From Acinetobacter geminorum (GTDB lineage: Bacteria > Pseudomonadota > Gammaproteobacteria > Pseudomonadales > Moraxellaceae): a stretch of 64,000 nt of DNA. Made by a program: the position numbers and the translations under genes. Shown here piece by piece: positions 18,483 through 27,042 of the stretch (position 1 is the first letter of the stretch; each line of letters begins with the position of its first letter). Location of the stretch: positions 1 to 64,000 of the forward strand of contig NZ_JABELE010000013.1 of the NCBI RefSeq assembly GCF_013009345.1, read 5' to 3'. The notes beneath the pieces were generated by a model. The model had not been told where the DNA came from, made no database searches, and saw nothing but the letters and a program-made list of their open reading frames with translations.

Positions 18483-20378
18483 TTGAGCGATTACTTCAAG
18501 AATGCCGTATTGTGGCTAATAATACTTGGTGTTCTGATTTTAATTTTCAGTAATATCAGTGACCGCAATAAGCCTACTGCGATGAAATATTCAGATTTCG
18601 TTGCAGCGGTGAATGCTGGCCAAATTAAGCAAGTCACAATTGACGGTTTAAATATTAATGGTGAAAAAACTAACGGATCACAGTTTGAAACTGTTCGTCC
18701 GCAAGTTGAAGACACTGAGCTTATGCCGAGCTTAAATAAGCAAAATGTTGTTGTAGAGGGAACAGCTCCTCAACGTCAAGGCATTTTGATGCAACTTCTC
18801 ATTGCTAGTTTCCCTGTACTGTTAATCATTCTGTTATTCATGTTCTTTATGCGTAACATGGGTGGTGGTGCAGGCGGAAAAAATGGACCGATGAGTTTTG
18901 GTAAGTCGAAAGCAAAAATGCTTTCTGAAGATCAAATCAAAGTCAATTTTTCTGACGTCGCTGGTTGTGATGAAGCAAAACAAGAAGTTGTTGAAATTGT
19001 AGATTTCTTAAAAGATCCTGCAAAATTCAAACGTTTGGGCGCTACTATTCCTCGTGGCGTACTTATGGTTGGTCCTCCGGGTACTGGTAAAACGTTATTA
19101 GCCAAAGCAATTGCTGGTGAAGCTAAAGTTCCTTTCTTCAGCATTTCAGGTTCTGACTTTGTTGAAATGTTTGTGGGTGTGGGTGCGTCCCGTGTCCGTG
19201 ATATGTTCGAGCAAGCGAAGCGTCATGCGCCTTGTATTATCTTTATTGACGAGATTGATGCAGTAGGACGTCATCGTGGTTCAGGTACAGGTGGTGGTCA
19301 TGATGAACGTGAACAAACCTTAAACCAAATGCTTGTAGAGATGGATGGTTTTGAAGGTAACGAAGGTGTAATCGTAATTGCTGCGACGAACCGTGTTGAT
19401 GTCTTGGATAAAGCATTATTACGTCCAGGTCGTTTTGACCGTCAAGTAATGGTAGGTTTACCTGACATTCGTGGTCGTGAGCAGATTCTGAACGTACATT
19501 TGAAAAAATTACCTTCAGTTACGGGTGTGGATGTTAAAGTTCTATCTCGTGGTACTCCAGGTTTCTCTGGTGCGCAGTTGGCAAACCTTGTTAACGAAGC
19601 TGCATTATTTGCTGCACGCCGTAATAAGAACACGGTCGACATGCATGACTTTGAAGATGCAAAAGACAAAATCTACATGGGACCAGAACGTAAGTCGATG
19701 GTTCTACGTGAAGAAGAGCGTCGTGCAACGGCTTATCATGAAGCTGGTCATGCGATTGTTGCCGAGATTTTGCCGGGTACAGATCCTGTTCATAAAGTAA
19801 CGATTATGCCGCGTGGTTGGGCTTTAGGTGTAACTTGGCAGTTACCTGAACAAGACCAAATTAGCCACTATAAAGACAAGATGCTAAACGAAATTGCAAT
19901 TTTGTTTGGTGGTCGTATTGCTGAAGAAGTATTTATCCAACAGCAATCTACTGGTGCTTCAAATGACTTTGAGCGAGCTACTAAAATGGCACGTGCAATG
20001 GTTACGAAGTACGGTATGTCTGACAAAATGGGTGTAATGGTTTACGAAGATGAAAACCAAAATGGTTTCTTTGGTAATGTAGGAAGCCGTACGATTTCTG
20101 AAGCAACTCAACAGTTAGTTGATGAAGAAGTACGTCGTATTCTTGATGAGCAATACAAAGTTGCACGTAATATCTTAGAAAGTAATAAAGATATTGCACA
20201 CGCGATGGTAAAAGCTTTGATGGAATGGGAAACTATTGATCGTGATCAAATCCGTGACATTATGGAAGGTCGTGAGCCACAACCGCCTAAAGTATATGTT
20301 GCTGAAAACCCAGTGGCTGCATTTGAACCACCAAAAGATGGTCCATCTACACCGCCACCATTGCCAGCAATGAACTAA
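18483..20378 (+). CDS. ftsH: ATP-dependent zinc metalloprotease FtsH
   Basis: 631 residues from the TTG at 18483 (GGGA about 11 bp upstream); an ATG at 18450 would add 11 residues and cannot be excluded. Two transmembrane helices (about residues 7-25 and 100-120) flank a small periplasmic domain. AAA+ module with Walker A GPPGTGKT, Walker B IIFIDEIDAVGR and the SRH arginines (NRVDVLDKALLRPGRFDRQ). Zinc protease site HEAGH. It is the inner-membrane quality-control protease that degrades LpxC and sigma-32 in other Proteobacteria. The C-terminus is Pro-rich. Confidence 0.97.
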   Translation: MSDYFKNAVLWLIILGVLILIFSNISDRNKPTAMKYSDFVAAVNAGQIKQVTIDGLNINGEKTNGSQFETVRPQVEDTELMPSLNKQNVVVEGTAPQRQGILMQLLIASFPVLLIILLFMFFMRNMGGGAGGKNGPMSFGKSKAKMLSEDQIKVNFSDVAGCDEAKQEVVEIVDFLKDPAKFKRLGATIPRGVLMVGPPGTGKTLLAKAIAGEAKVPFFSISGSDFVEMFVGVGASRVRDMFEQAKRHAPCIIFIDEIDAVGRHRGSGTGGGHDEREQTLNQMLVEMDGFEGNEGVIVIAATNRVDVLDKALLRPGRFDRQVMVGLPDIRGREQILNVHLKKLPSVTGVDVKVLSRGTPGFSGAQLANLVNEAALFAARRNKNTVDMHDFEDAKDKIYMGPERKSMVLREEERRATAYHEAGHAIVAEILPGTDPVHKVTIMPRGWALGVTWQLPEQDQISHYKDKMLNEIAILFGGRIAEEVFIQQQSTGASNDFERATKMARAMVTKYGMSDKMGVMVYEDENQNGFFGNVGSRTISEATQQLVDEEVRRILDEQYKVARNILESNKDIAHAMVKALMEWETIDRDQIRDIMEGREPQPPKVYVAENPVAAFEPPKDGPSTPPPLPAMN

Positions 20379-20391
20379 TTAGTTAATTAAA

Positions 20392-20417
20392 AAAGCCACA
20401 GTCATGTGGCTTTTTTT
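20392..20417 (+). terminator. Terminator of ftsH
   Basis: AAGCCACA-gtca-TGTGGCTT hairpin followed by a run of T. Confidence 0.9.
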
Positions 20418-20511
20418 ATGGGTTTAATTTTGTTAAAAGCTGAAAACAAATCAACACCATACATAGATGATAATTGCTAAAATACAGCCTGATTTTAAAC
20501 TGGAGCTTTTT

Positions 20512-21363
20512 ATGCAACTAATGCCTTTGCCTCAACAAATTTTACAGTGTGGACAGCTTCAGTTAGATCTATCACAGCCTCACGTTATGGGTATATTAAA
20601 TGTCACACCAGATTCTTTTAGTGATGGTGGAAAGCATAATCAAATAGATCAAGCGATTGCTCATGCGCTAGCCATGATAGAGCAAGGTGCCAGTATTATT
20701 GATATTGGTGGAGAGTCTACCCGTCCAGGGGCATCTGAAGTAAGCATAGAAGAAGAAATACGAAGAGTTGTGCCCGTAGTTGAAGCTTTAGCTAAACATA
20801 ATATTGTTCTATCAATTGATACGAGTCAGCCTGATGTTATTCGTGCAGCGAAAGAAGCGGGAGCACATATTTGGAATGATGTACGTGCGCTTACTCGTCC
20901 CAATGCTTTAAAAACGGCAGCAGATCTGGATATACCTGTAGTGATCATGCATATGCGTGGTGAGCCGACTACAATGAATCAGTTAGACCAATATACGGAC
21001 GTAACCTTAGATGTTATAACGGAGCTCCAGCAGCGCGTGAATGAAGCTTTAAATGCGGGGGTGAAAAAACATAATATTATTATTGATCCTGGATTTGGTT
21101 TTGCAAAAAATGCGCAGCAAAATTTAAGACTACTCAAAGAATTTTGGAAGCTTGGTGAAATGGGTTATCCGATTTTATCTGGCCTTTCTCGCAAACGTTT
21201 TATTGGTGAAGCATTAAAAGGTGTAACTGCAGATCAGCGAGCAATAGGAAGCGTTGCAGGGCATTTGCTTAGTATTCAGCAAGGAGCATCGATTGTTAGA
21301 GCACATGACGTGAAAGCAATGACTGATGCAATTCTAGTTTGGAAGGCGATGATACAAGCTTAA
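20512..21363 (+). CDS. folP: Dihydropteroate synthase
   Basis: 283 residues from ATG 20512, chosen for the TGGAG ribosome site; an upstream in-frame ATG at 20467 lies before the site. TIM-barrel enzyme joining p-aminobenzoate to the pterin diphosphate, the sulfonamide target. Signatures: GILNVTPDSFSDGG, IDIGGESTRPGA, NDVRAL, and the C-terminal SRKRFIG and RAHDVKAM. It follows ftsH after a terminator; no glmM follows, unlike in E. coli. Confidence 0.97.
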   Translation: MQLMPLPQQILQCGQLQLDLSQPHVMGILNVTPDSFSDGGKHNQIDQAIAHALAMIEQGASIIDIGGESTRPGASEVSIEEEIRRVVPVVEALAKHNIVLSIDTSQPDVIRAAKEAGAHIWNDVRALTRPNALKTAADLDIPVVIMHMRGEPTTMNQLDQYTDVTLDVITELQQRVNEALNAGVKKHNIIIDPGFGFAKNAQQNLRLLKEFWKLGEMGYPILSGLSRKRFIGEALKGVTADQRAIGSVAGHLLSIQQGASIVRAHDVKAMTDAILVWKAMIQA

Positions 21364-21497
21364 CAAAGTAGGCTTTATAAAATCAGGTCGTGGCTCATTA
21401 AATTAATGAGCTAGATGATTGAGTCAGGGAAAAATATCGTTATTCTTTTGAAAATATGTTATAAGCGGCAAGTTTTTGCTGTTGTGTAAACTTTTGT

Positions 21498-21812
21498 ATG
21501 TTCGAAGACTTACTTCTCCCGATGTTTGATGATGAATATTATCCAGATATTTTGGTCGCTGAACTCAAGCGGCTCATTGAACAATTTGCTAAAAAAGTTC
21601 AGAAGCCTGCTTTAGCTGAGCAGGATATCTATCGATATGCTCATCAAACTGTAATTGAAATCAATGAAATGAAACCTCAGTTCGAAGATCTAGATTCTTC
21701 CTTGGATGATAGTGCAGCTGACTATATTGCTGAAGCAATGATGATGGTGGCACAGGATGCAGGATATTTAGACCTTGAAATGGAAGAGCTGGTGATGAAT
21801 CGAGAGTGGTGA
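21498..21812 (+). CDS. Small acidic protein, DUF5713-like
   Basis: 104 residues, acidic, no signal or membrane segment. The LLLPMFDDEYYPDILVAELKRLIEQF opening and the NEMKPQFEDLDSSLDDSAADYIAEAM middle part resemble the DUF5713 family as I remember it. Function unknown. No convincing ribosome site; the start is the first ATG of the frame. It ends next to, and converges with, the small exported protein gene at 21813. Confidence 0.6.
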   Translation: MFEDLLLPMFDDEYYPDILVAELKRLIEQFAKKVQKPALAEQDIYRYAHQTVIEINEMKPQFEDLDSSLDDSAADYIAEAMMMVAQDAGYLDLEMEELVMNREW

Positions 21813-22163
21813 TTACTCTCGATTTTCAATATCTTTAAATACATCTAACAAGTGGCAAGATGCCTTTAAATGTATTTCGTCTATTTCTTTAACTTTTAAA
21901 ATTAAAACACCATTCTCTTGATAATCTGCGTCCGCTAAAAAACTGACCCAATAAGTTTCTCGTTTTTGTTCCAGTGTTTTAAATTTATCTACTATCTGTT
22001 CGGGTGCTTTAACTAAATAATCATCTTTAGTAATAGAGCAACGTGAAAAATACCAATGGTTGTCTTTGAAAGAAATGGTGCCAGAAAAAAGATCTGTGGC
22101 GTAAACCCTTGTTATAAAAAGGGTAGTGCAAATGAGTAATAATATTCTTATCATAAAATTCAT
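21813..22163 (-). CDS. Small exported hypothetical protein
   Basis: About 116 residues if started at ATG 22163 (an alternative ATG lies at 22154). The N-terminus MIRILLLICTTLFITRVYA is a signal peptide, with cleavage probably after VYA. The mature part has two Cys (SRCSI and ASCHLL), suggesting a disulfide in the periplasm. The longer frame to 22220 would start inside the tRNA-Leu terminator and is unlikely. No family recognised. Confidence 0.6.
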   Translation of the reverse strand: MNFMIRILLLICTTLFITRVYATDLFSGTISFKDNHWYFSRCSITKDDYLVKAPEQIVDKFKTLEQKRETYWVSFLADADYQENGVLILKVKEIDEIHLKASCHLLDVFKDIENRE

Positions 22164-22175
22164 TTTGATTAGGCA

Positions 22176-22197
22176 TAAAAAAACCAGCATACGCTGG
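22176..22197 (-). terminator. Terminator of the first tRNA-Leu
   Basis: CCAGC-ATAC-GCTGG hairpin followed on the minus strand by seven T; a near copy lies after the second tRNA-Leu. Confidence 0.85.
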
Positions 22198-22230
22198 ATT
22201 CTTTGAAGCACCAAATTCAATATTTGAAAA

Positions 22231-22316
22231 TGGTGCCCGGGGCCGGACTCGAACCGGCACGCTTTGTGGGCGGGGGATTTTAAATCCCCTGTGTCTACCT
22301 ATTTCACCACCCGGGC
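22231..22316 (-). tRNA. tRNA-Leu (UAA), copy 1
   Basis: 86 nt including an encoded CCA. Acceptor GCCCGGG/CCCGGGC, anticodon stem GGGGA/TCCCC with loop TTTAAAA giving anticodon UAA, a long class II variable arm, and a GTTCGAGTC T-loop. Identical base for base to the copy at 24400. Confidence 0.97.
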
Positions 22317-22512
22317 ATGTGCGCAATAATAGAGGACAAGTGCGCGATTGGCAAGAGAAAACCAGAGAGTTTGCTTTATTTTCAATCAGTTCTTGTTGGT
22401 ATTTATATAAATTAACCAATTTATGTCATGATTTGTTCATTAAACTGAGATCAGTTGTTCATCTTATCTACCTAAATTTAAGACACTCATTGCTTAAAAC
22501 TTAGGTAATTTT

Positions 22513-24297
22513 ATGTCAGAGAAAATTTCACGCCGAGAATTAATTCAAAAAAGTCTGTTCGGTTTTGGGGCGCTATCTTTGCCTGTAGCTTTTACAGGAT
22601 GTAATGATGGTTCTGATGAGGAGAATTCAGAAACACAAGCAGATTTTTTACATGGAGTTGCCAGCGGTGACCCTTTGCAAGATAGAGTAATTTTGTGGAC
22701 ACGATTAACACCAGTAGATATTAATGCGCGTCTTAAAGTTACTTGGGAAATTGCTGCGGATGATCAGTTTAAACAGAATTTAAAGACTGGTACGGTTGAA
22801 ACGACCAAGACTGATGATTTCACTGTGAAAGTAGATGCAACAGGATTGGAAGCGGGTACCATTTATTATTATCGTTTCCGTTTTGGTAATAAAATTTCCT
22901 CTGTGGGGCAAACTAAAACGCTACCTATAAGCACTAATAAAGTTAGTTTTGCAGTATGTTCTTGCTCTAACTATCCTGCGGGTTACTTTTACGTTTATCG
23001 TGAAATGGCAAAACAGAATGTGGATGTAGTCATTCATTTGGGTGATTATATTTATGAATATGGGGCTGATGGCTATGCGACAGAAGATGCTGCAAAGCTG
23101 GGCCGTACTTTACCGTCCGATAATAATAAAGAAATTATTAAATTAGATGATTATCGCAAACGTTATGCGCTCTATCGCCAGGATAAGGACTTGCAGGCGG
23201 TTCATCAGCGTCATCCTTTTATTGTAATTTGGGATGACCATGAGTTAGCGAATGATACTTGGCGCGAAGGTGCAGAGAATCATCAAAGTAATGAGGGTCC
23301 TTTCTTGGAGCGTAAATTAGCTGCTCTACAAGCTTATTTTGAATGGATGCCGATTCGCCCTGTCGATGATCAGCATACCAAGATTTATCGCCAGTTTGAT
23401 TTTGGGGGGCTTGTTAATTTAATAATGTTAGATACTCGTATTATTGCCCGTGACAAGCAGTTGGATTATGGCAAATATATAACAGCGAATGGCTTAGATA
23501 TTGAAAAATTCCAAGCGGATTTAACTAATCCAATGCGGACCTTAATGGGGCAAACTCAGCGTGAGTGGTTATTGGGTAGTAAAGAGAAAAATATAGTAGG
23601 TGTCTTACAAAGTTCAACTGCAACATGGAATGTGATTGGGCAGCAAGTCTTAATGAGTAAAATGTGGATTCCAGCTGAGTTGTTGGCATCGTTAGGGCAA
23701 ATTACTTCAGGCGGAACTTCGCCGGATACGTTAGCTAAAATGAATGCGCAAATTACAGAATTAGTCACATTAAAATTACGATTAGAGCAAGGTGATCCAA
23801 CTTTAACCGTTCAAGAAAAAGCGCGAGTCACAACATTAGTTCCCTATAACCTCGATGCTTGGGATGGTTATCATGCTGAACGAGAGTTTTTGTACGCTAA
23901 ATTGGCAGAGTTTAATAAGAAAATTATTGTTTTGGCGGGTGATACTCATAATGCGTGGACATCTTACTTATATAGCCAAAAGGGCGAATATGTTGGTGTT
24001 GAACTGGCGACAAGTTCGGTTTCTTCTCCGGGTCTTGAAAAATATTTAAGTATTCCACTAGCTCAGCTACAACAGTTTGAATTTGCCTTTACTACGCTTA
24101 TCGATGAATTGGCATATTGTAATTTAAATCAGCGGGGTTATTTGATGGTTACACTTGATGATAAGCAGGCGCAGTCGGATTGGATTTTTGTAGATTCAAT
24201 TAAAAATCCAGAATATAAAGTAGATTCTAGCCGAAGCTATCAATTGGTGTTGGATGCGAGTTTAACACCTGAAAAAGACAAGCAAAAAACTGCTTAA
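22513..24297 (+). CDS. PhoD-family alkaline phosphatase/phosphodiesterase, Tat-exported lipoprotein
   Basis: 594 residues. The N-terminus has a twin-arginine signal (ISRRELIQKSLFGFGALS) and ends in FTGC, a lipobox, so it is probably Tat-exported and lipidated. The PhoD-like N-terminal domain (GVASGDPLQDRVILWTRL) precedes the metallophosphatase core: CSCSNYPAGYF, HLGDYIYEYG, IVIWDDHELANDTW, and VLAGDTHNAW. PhoD enzymes release phosphate from mono- and diesters with Fe/Ca cofactors. It is the only protein gene between the two identical tRNA-Leu copies. No Pho box was identified. Confidence 0.92.
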   Translation: MSEKISRRELIQKSLFGFGALSLPVAFTGCNDGSDEENSETQADFLHGVASGDPLQDRVILWTRLTPVDINARLKVTWEIAADDQFKQNLKTGTVETTKTDDFTVKVDATGLEAGTIYYYRFRFGNKISSVGQTKTLPISTNKVSFAVCSCSNYPAGYFYVYREMAKQNVDVVIHLGDYIYEYGADGYATEDAAKLGRTLPSDNNKEIIKLDDYRKRYALYRQDKDLQAVHQRHPFIVIWDDHELANDTWREGAENHQSNEGPFLERKLAALQAYFEWMPIRPVDDQHTKIYRQFDFGGLVNLIMLDTRIIARDKQLDYGKYITANGLDIEKFQADLTNPMRTLMGQTQREWLLGSKEKNIVGVLQSSTATWNVIGQQVLMSKMWIPAELLASLGQITSGGTSPDTLAKMNAQITELVTLKLRLEQGDPTLTVQEKARVTTLVPYNLDAWDGYHAEREFLYAKLAEFNKKIIVLAGDTHNAWTSYLYSQKGEYVGVELATSSVSSPGLEKYLSIPLAQLQQFEFAFTTLIDELAYCNLNQRGYLMVTLDDKQAQSDWIFVDSIKNPEYKVDSSRSYQLVLDASLTPEKDKQKTA

Positions 24298-24312
24298 ATA
24301 TATGGAGCGAGA

Positions 24313-24340
24313 AAGGATGCTAATAAGCATCCTTTTTTTA
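24313..24340 (+). terminator. Terminator of the PhoD-family gene
   Basis: AGGATGC-taata-GCATCCT hairpin followed by seven T. Confidence 0.9.
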
Positions 24341-24345
24341 GACAT

Positions 24346-24366
24346 AAAAAAACCAGCTTTCGCTGG
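24346..24366 (-). terminator. Terminator of the second tRNA-Leu
   Basis: CCAGC-TTTC-GCTGG followed on the minus strand by seven T; counterpart of the hairpin at 22176. Confidence 0.85.
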
Positions 24367-24399
24367 ATTCTTTATGACACCAATTTCTGTACTAGAAAA

Positions 24400-24485
24400 T
24401 GGTGCCCGGGGCCGGACTCGAACCGGCACGCTTTGTGGGCGGGGGATTTTAAATCCCCTGTGTCTACCTATTTCACCACCCGGGC
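24400..24485 (-). tRNA. tRNA-Leu (UAA), copy 2
   Basis: Identical in all 86 bases to the copy at 22231-22316, including the encoded CCA and anticodon UAA. It lies 11 bp after tRNA-Cys in transcription order, so the two are probably one transcript. Confidence 0.97.
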
Positions 24486-24496
24486 TTTACCAAATT

Positions 24497-24570
24497 TGGA
24501 GGCGGAGGTCGGAATCGAACCGGCGTCCACGGAGTTGCAGTCCGCTGCATGACCACTCTGCCACCCCGCC
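24497..24570 (-). tRNA. tRNA-Cys (GCA)
   Basis: 74 nt with encoded CCA. Acceptor GGCGGGG-type stem with a U discriminator base, anticodon loop CTGCAAC giving GCA, T-loop GTTCGATTC. The U73 discriminator is a known identity element of tRNA-Cys. Confidence 0.96.
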
Positions 24571-24722
24571 TACATTTGGTGATGCACATATTAGCAACCT
24601 TTACAAAAAAAACAATACTGTTTTGAGATAAGATGAACATAAAAGCAACATCTAGAATAAATTTGTCCAAATAATCATGTATTATTGGCACATTAAATTC
24701 ATGTCTACCTTGGAGATGTGCT

Positions 24723-25571
24723 GTGGCATTGGTTTTAGACGGTCGCGCATTAGCAAAGCAAATTGAAGAAAATTTGTCAGTACGTGTTGAAGCTTTAAAA
24801 GCTAAAACAGGTCGTACCCCAATTTTGGCGACTATTTTAGTTGGGGATGATGGCGCATCTGCAACTTATGTACGCATGAAAGGAAATGCTTGCCGTCGAG
24901 TAGGCATGGACTCTTTAAAAATTGAATTGCCACAAGAAACGACAACAGAACAATTATTAGCTGAAATTGAAAAACTTAATGCTAACCCAGATGTACATGG
25001 CATTCTTTTACAACATCCAGTTCCAGAGCAAATTGATGAGCGCACATGTTTTGATGCAATCTCATTAGCTAAAGATGTTGATGGTGTAACCTGTCTTGGT
25101 TTTGGCCGTATGGCTATGGGTGAAGCTGCATATGGTTCAGCAACTCCTGCGGGCATCATGACCATTTTAAAAGAAAATAATATCGAAATTGCTGGTAAAC
25201 ATGCGGTTGTAGTTGGTCGTTCTGCAATTTTAGGTAAACCAATGGCAATGATGCTTTTGCAAGCGAATGCAACAGTAACGATTTGCCATTCACGCACACA
25301 AAACTTACCTGAGCTTGTGAAGCAGGCTGACATTATTGTGGGTGCAGTTGGTAAAGCTGAACTTATCCAAAAAGATTGGATTAAACAAGGTGCAGTAGTT
25401 GTAGATGCTGGTTTCCATCCTCGTGATGGCGGTGGCGTAGGCGATATTCAACTACAAGGTATTGAAGAAATTGCTTCTGCTTACACACCAGTACCAGGTG
25501 GTGTTGGTCCAATGACCATTACAACTTTGATCCGTCAAACTGTAGAAGCTGCTGAAAAAGCTTTAGGTTAA
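24723..25571 (+). CDS. folD: Bifunctional methylene-THF dehydrogenase/methenyl-THF cyclohydrolase
   Basis: 282 residues, GTG start with TTGGAG upstream. FolD interconverts methylene- and formyl-tetrahydrofolate using NADP. Signatures: TYVRMKGNACRRVGM with the catalytic Lys region, ILLQHPVPEQID, DAISLAKDVDGVTCLGFG, the dinucleotide-binding VVVGRSAILGKPMAMML, and the C-terminal PVPGGVGPMT. Length and motifs are complete. Monocistronic, after the tRNA cluster. Confidence 0.98.
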   Translation: MALVLDGRALAKQIEENLSVRVEALKAKTGRTPILATILVGDDGASATYVRMKGNACRRVGMDSLKIELPQETTTEQLLAEIEKLNANPDVHGILLQHPVPEQIDERTCFDAISLAKDVDGVTCLGFGRMAMGEAAYGSATPAGIMTILKENNIEIAGKHAVVVGRSAILGKPMAMMLLQANATVTICHSRTQNLPELVKQADIIVGAVGKAELIQKDWIKQGAVVVDAGFHPRDGGGVGDIQLQGIEEIASAYTPVPGGVGPMTITTLIRQTVEAAEKALG

Positions 25572-25654
25572 TTTAATTTATTCACGACGGCGTCCTACCG
25601 TTTAACGCAAATGTTAGGAGCTCGTATGTTACTTTTCTTTCGGGATGAGTAGCG

Positions 25655-25770
25655 AAGCTACGCAAGACCAAAACGGTTGCTGTAATTAATACATTGGAAT
25701 TGAACTAACGTATTTTTTAGTAACTAAACGCTATCATGTTATAAGCCGCTGTTTTAGTCTTGCTCGCGAT
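25655..25770. repeat. Imperfect inverted repeat (possible MITE-like element) after folD
   Basis: GCAAGACCAAAAC at 25662-25674 faces GTTTTAGTCTTGC at 25751-25763 with one mismatch, with weaker matching beyond on both sides (arms near 20 bp, about 115 bp overall). The 240-bp gap between folD and the methyltransferase gene has no other feature and no coding frame. It could be a small non-autonomous element or a long hairpin; no target duplication was found. Confidence 0.35.
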
Positions 25771-25811
25771 GTAGATGATCAAATAGTAATTATAAATTGT
25801 TGAGCTTATTT

Positions 25812-26480
25812 ATGAGCTGCACCTTTCAACTGTCTAAAGCCCCTGAACATTTACTGCAAGCACTAAATGAAGTTATTCCCAATTGTGAGTTGATGGTACA
25901 ACAGTTGCCTGAAACGCCTATTTCTTTATGGTTGATTCCACCAGTTTTTCCAACTGATCGATTGGATGATGAAGTTATTCGCCGTATTTGGAATGATACG
26001 CCGTATTGGATTTTTTGTTGGGCATCTGGTTTAGCAATGGCACAGTGGTTACTTGCAGAGCCACAACATGTTAAAGATAAAGTTGTTTTGGATTTCGGAG
26101 CTGGTTCTGGTGTAGTCGCAATTGCAGCTAAAATGGCTGGTGCTAAAAGAGTAATTTGTTGTGATATTGATCAAGTTAGTCTTGCTGCTTGCCGTGAAAA
26201 CGCTTTACTTAATAATGTTGAGCTAGAATATTTAGATGATTTATATAAGGCCGAGCATGTTGATATTTTATTGGCAGCTGATGTTTTATACGATCAATGT
26301 AACCGCTTTTTCTTAGATGAATTTTTAAAATTTGCGCCAGAAGTCTGGGTGGCTGATAGCCGTGTTAAGAACTTTAGTCATCCCAAATATCAAAAGATTG
26401 ATGAAAGAAGTGCTTCTACATGGCCTGATCTGGATGAAGCTAAAGAGTTTAGAAATGTAAGTTTTTATAAGACGCTGTAA
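25812..26480 (+). CDS. Class I SAM-dependent methyltransferase (protein-lysine type)
   Basis: 222 residues from ATG 25812 (an in-frame TTG at 25797 is less likely). The Rossmann methyltransferase motif I is VVLDFGAGSGVVAIAAKMAGA, followed by VICCDIDQVSLAACRENA and ILLAADVLYDQ. This order and the W-rich N-terminal part (PYWIFCWASGLAMAQWLL) match small lysine methyltransferases related to ETFB-KMT and PrmA. Substrate unknown, possibly electron-transfer flavoprotein or a ribosomal protein. Confidence 0.8.
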   Translation: MSCTFQLSKAPEHLLQALNEVIPNCELMVQQLPETPISLWLIPPVFPTDRLDDEVIRRIWNDTPYWIFCWASGLAMAQWLLAEPQHVKDKVVLDFGAGSGVVAIAAKMAGAKRVICCDIDQVSLAACRENALLNNVELEYLDDLYKAEHVDILLAADVLYDQCNRFFLDEFLKFAPEVWVADSRVKNFSHPKYQKIDERSASTWPDLDEAKEFRNVSFYKTL

Positions 26481-26499
26481 AAGAACAGCGTCTTTTTTT
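26469..26499 (+). terminator. Terminator of the methyltransferase gene
   Basis: GACGCTGT-aaaaga-ACAGCGTC followed by seven T; the stem includes the stop codon. Confidence 0.9.
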
Positions 26500-26502
26500 A
26501 TT

Positions 26503-26925
26503 TTATGAACAAGTATAACGAACAACTTTTAATGTGCTTGGACGTGCTTCAAGCGCTTGGCGAGTTGCATAGTCCTCACCATTATTTAAGCTAGGTGTGT
26601 TTGATAAACCAAAAGAAGCACGAGTTTCGCCGAGTTTAATTCCATAATGCTCATCTTTCGCTGGATTAGGAATTTCGTTGATACTCAAAATTGATAATTT
26701 ATAAACTTTCTGAGCACCTAGTACATTCTGACAAGCTCGTTGTAATTTACGTTCATCGAGTTGCTGGTTACTACGACCCGCTAAAGTGTAAGCTAAAGTC
26801 GCTGAAGTTTTTGTTTGGTTTTCAATCTGATATCCAGTTGAACCATTATATTGTCGAGGGGTAGTCTGACAAGCAGTTAAAACAAACATACTACTTAATG
26901 CCAAGCATAAAATACTTCTATTCAT
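26503..26925 (-). CDS. Hypothetical lipoprotein
   Basis: 140 residues. Signal peptide MNRSILCLALSSMFVLTAC with a clean LTAC lipobox. The mature protein has no recognised domain; it has one Cys near the middle (QRACQNVLG) and one at the C-terminus (RYTCS), which could form a disulfide. Good AAGGACG ribosome site. Convergent with the methyltransferase gene. Outer-membrane or periplasmic anchoring is inferred. Confidence 0.8.
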   Translation of the reverse strand: MNRSILCLALSSMFVLTACQTTPRQYNGSTGYQIENQTKTSATLAYTLAGRSNQQLDERKLQRACQNVLGAQKVYKLSILSINEIPNPAKDEHYGIKLGETRASFGLSNTPSLNNGEDYATRQALEARPSTLKVVRYTCS

Positions 26926-27042
26926 CAGTATCGTCCTTATTTTCTTATAGCTAGTATCTCATAAAATACAAAGGTTGTTGGGGCTTAATCTCATGATTTG
27001 AGCTAACATCGGCGAACGATATTAGCCCTTATTGGTAACGTA

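Noticed and set aside
22027..22419. 130-aa minus-strand frame
   Set aside because: It passes through the tRNA-Leu gene and is an artefact.
24302..24631. 109-aa open frame after the PhoD gene
   Set aside because: It reads antisense through the tRNA-Leu and tRNA-Cys genes; the apparent protein is a translation of tRNA sequence.
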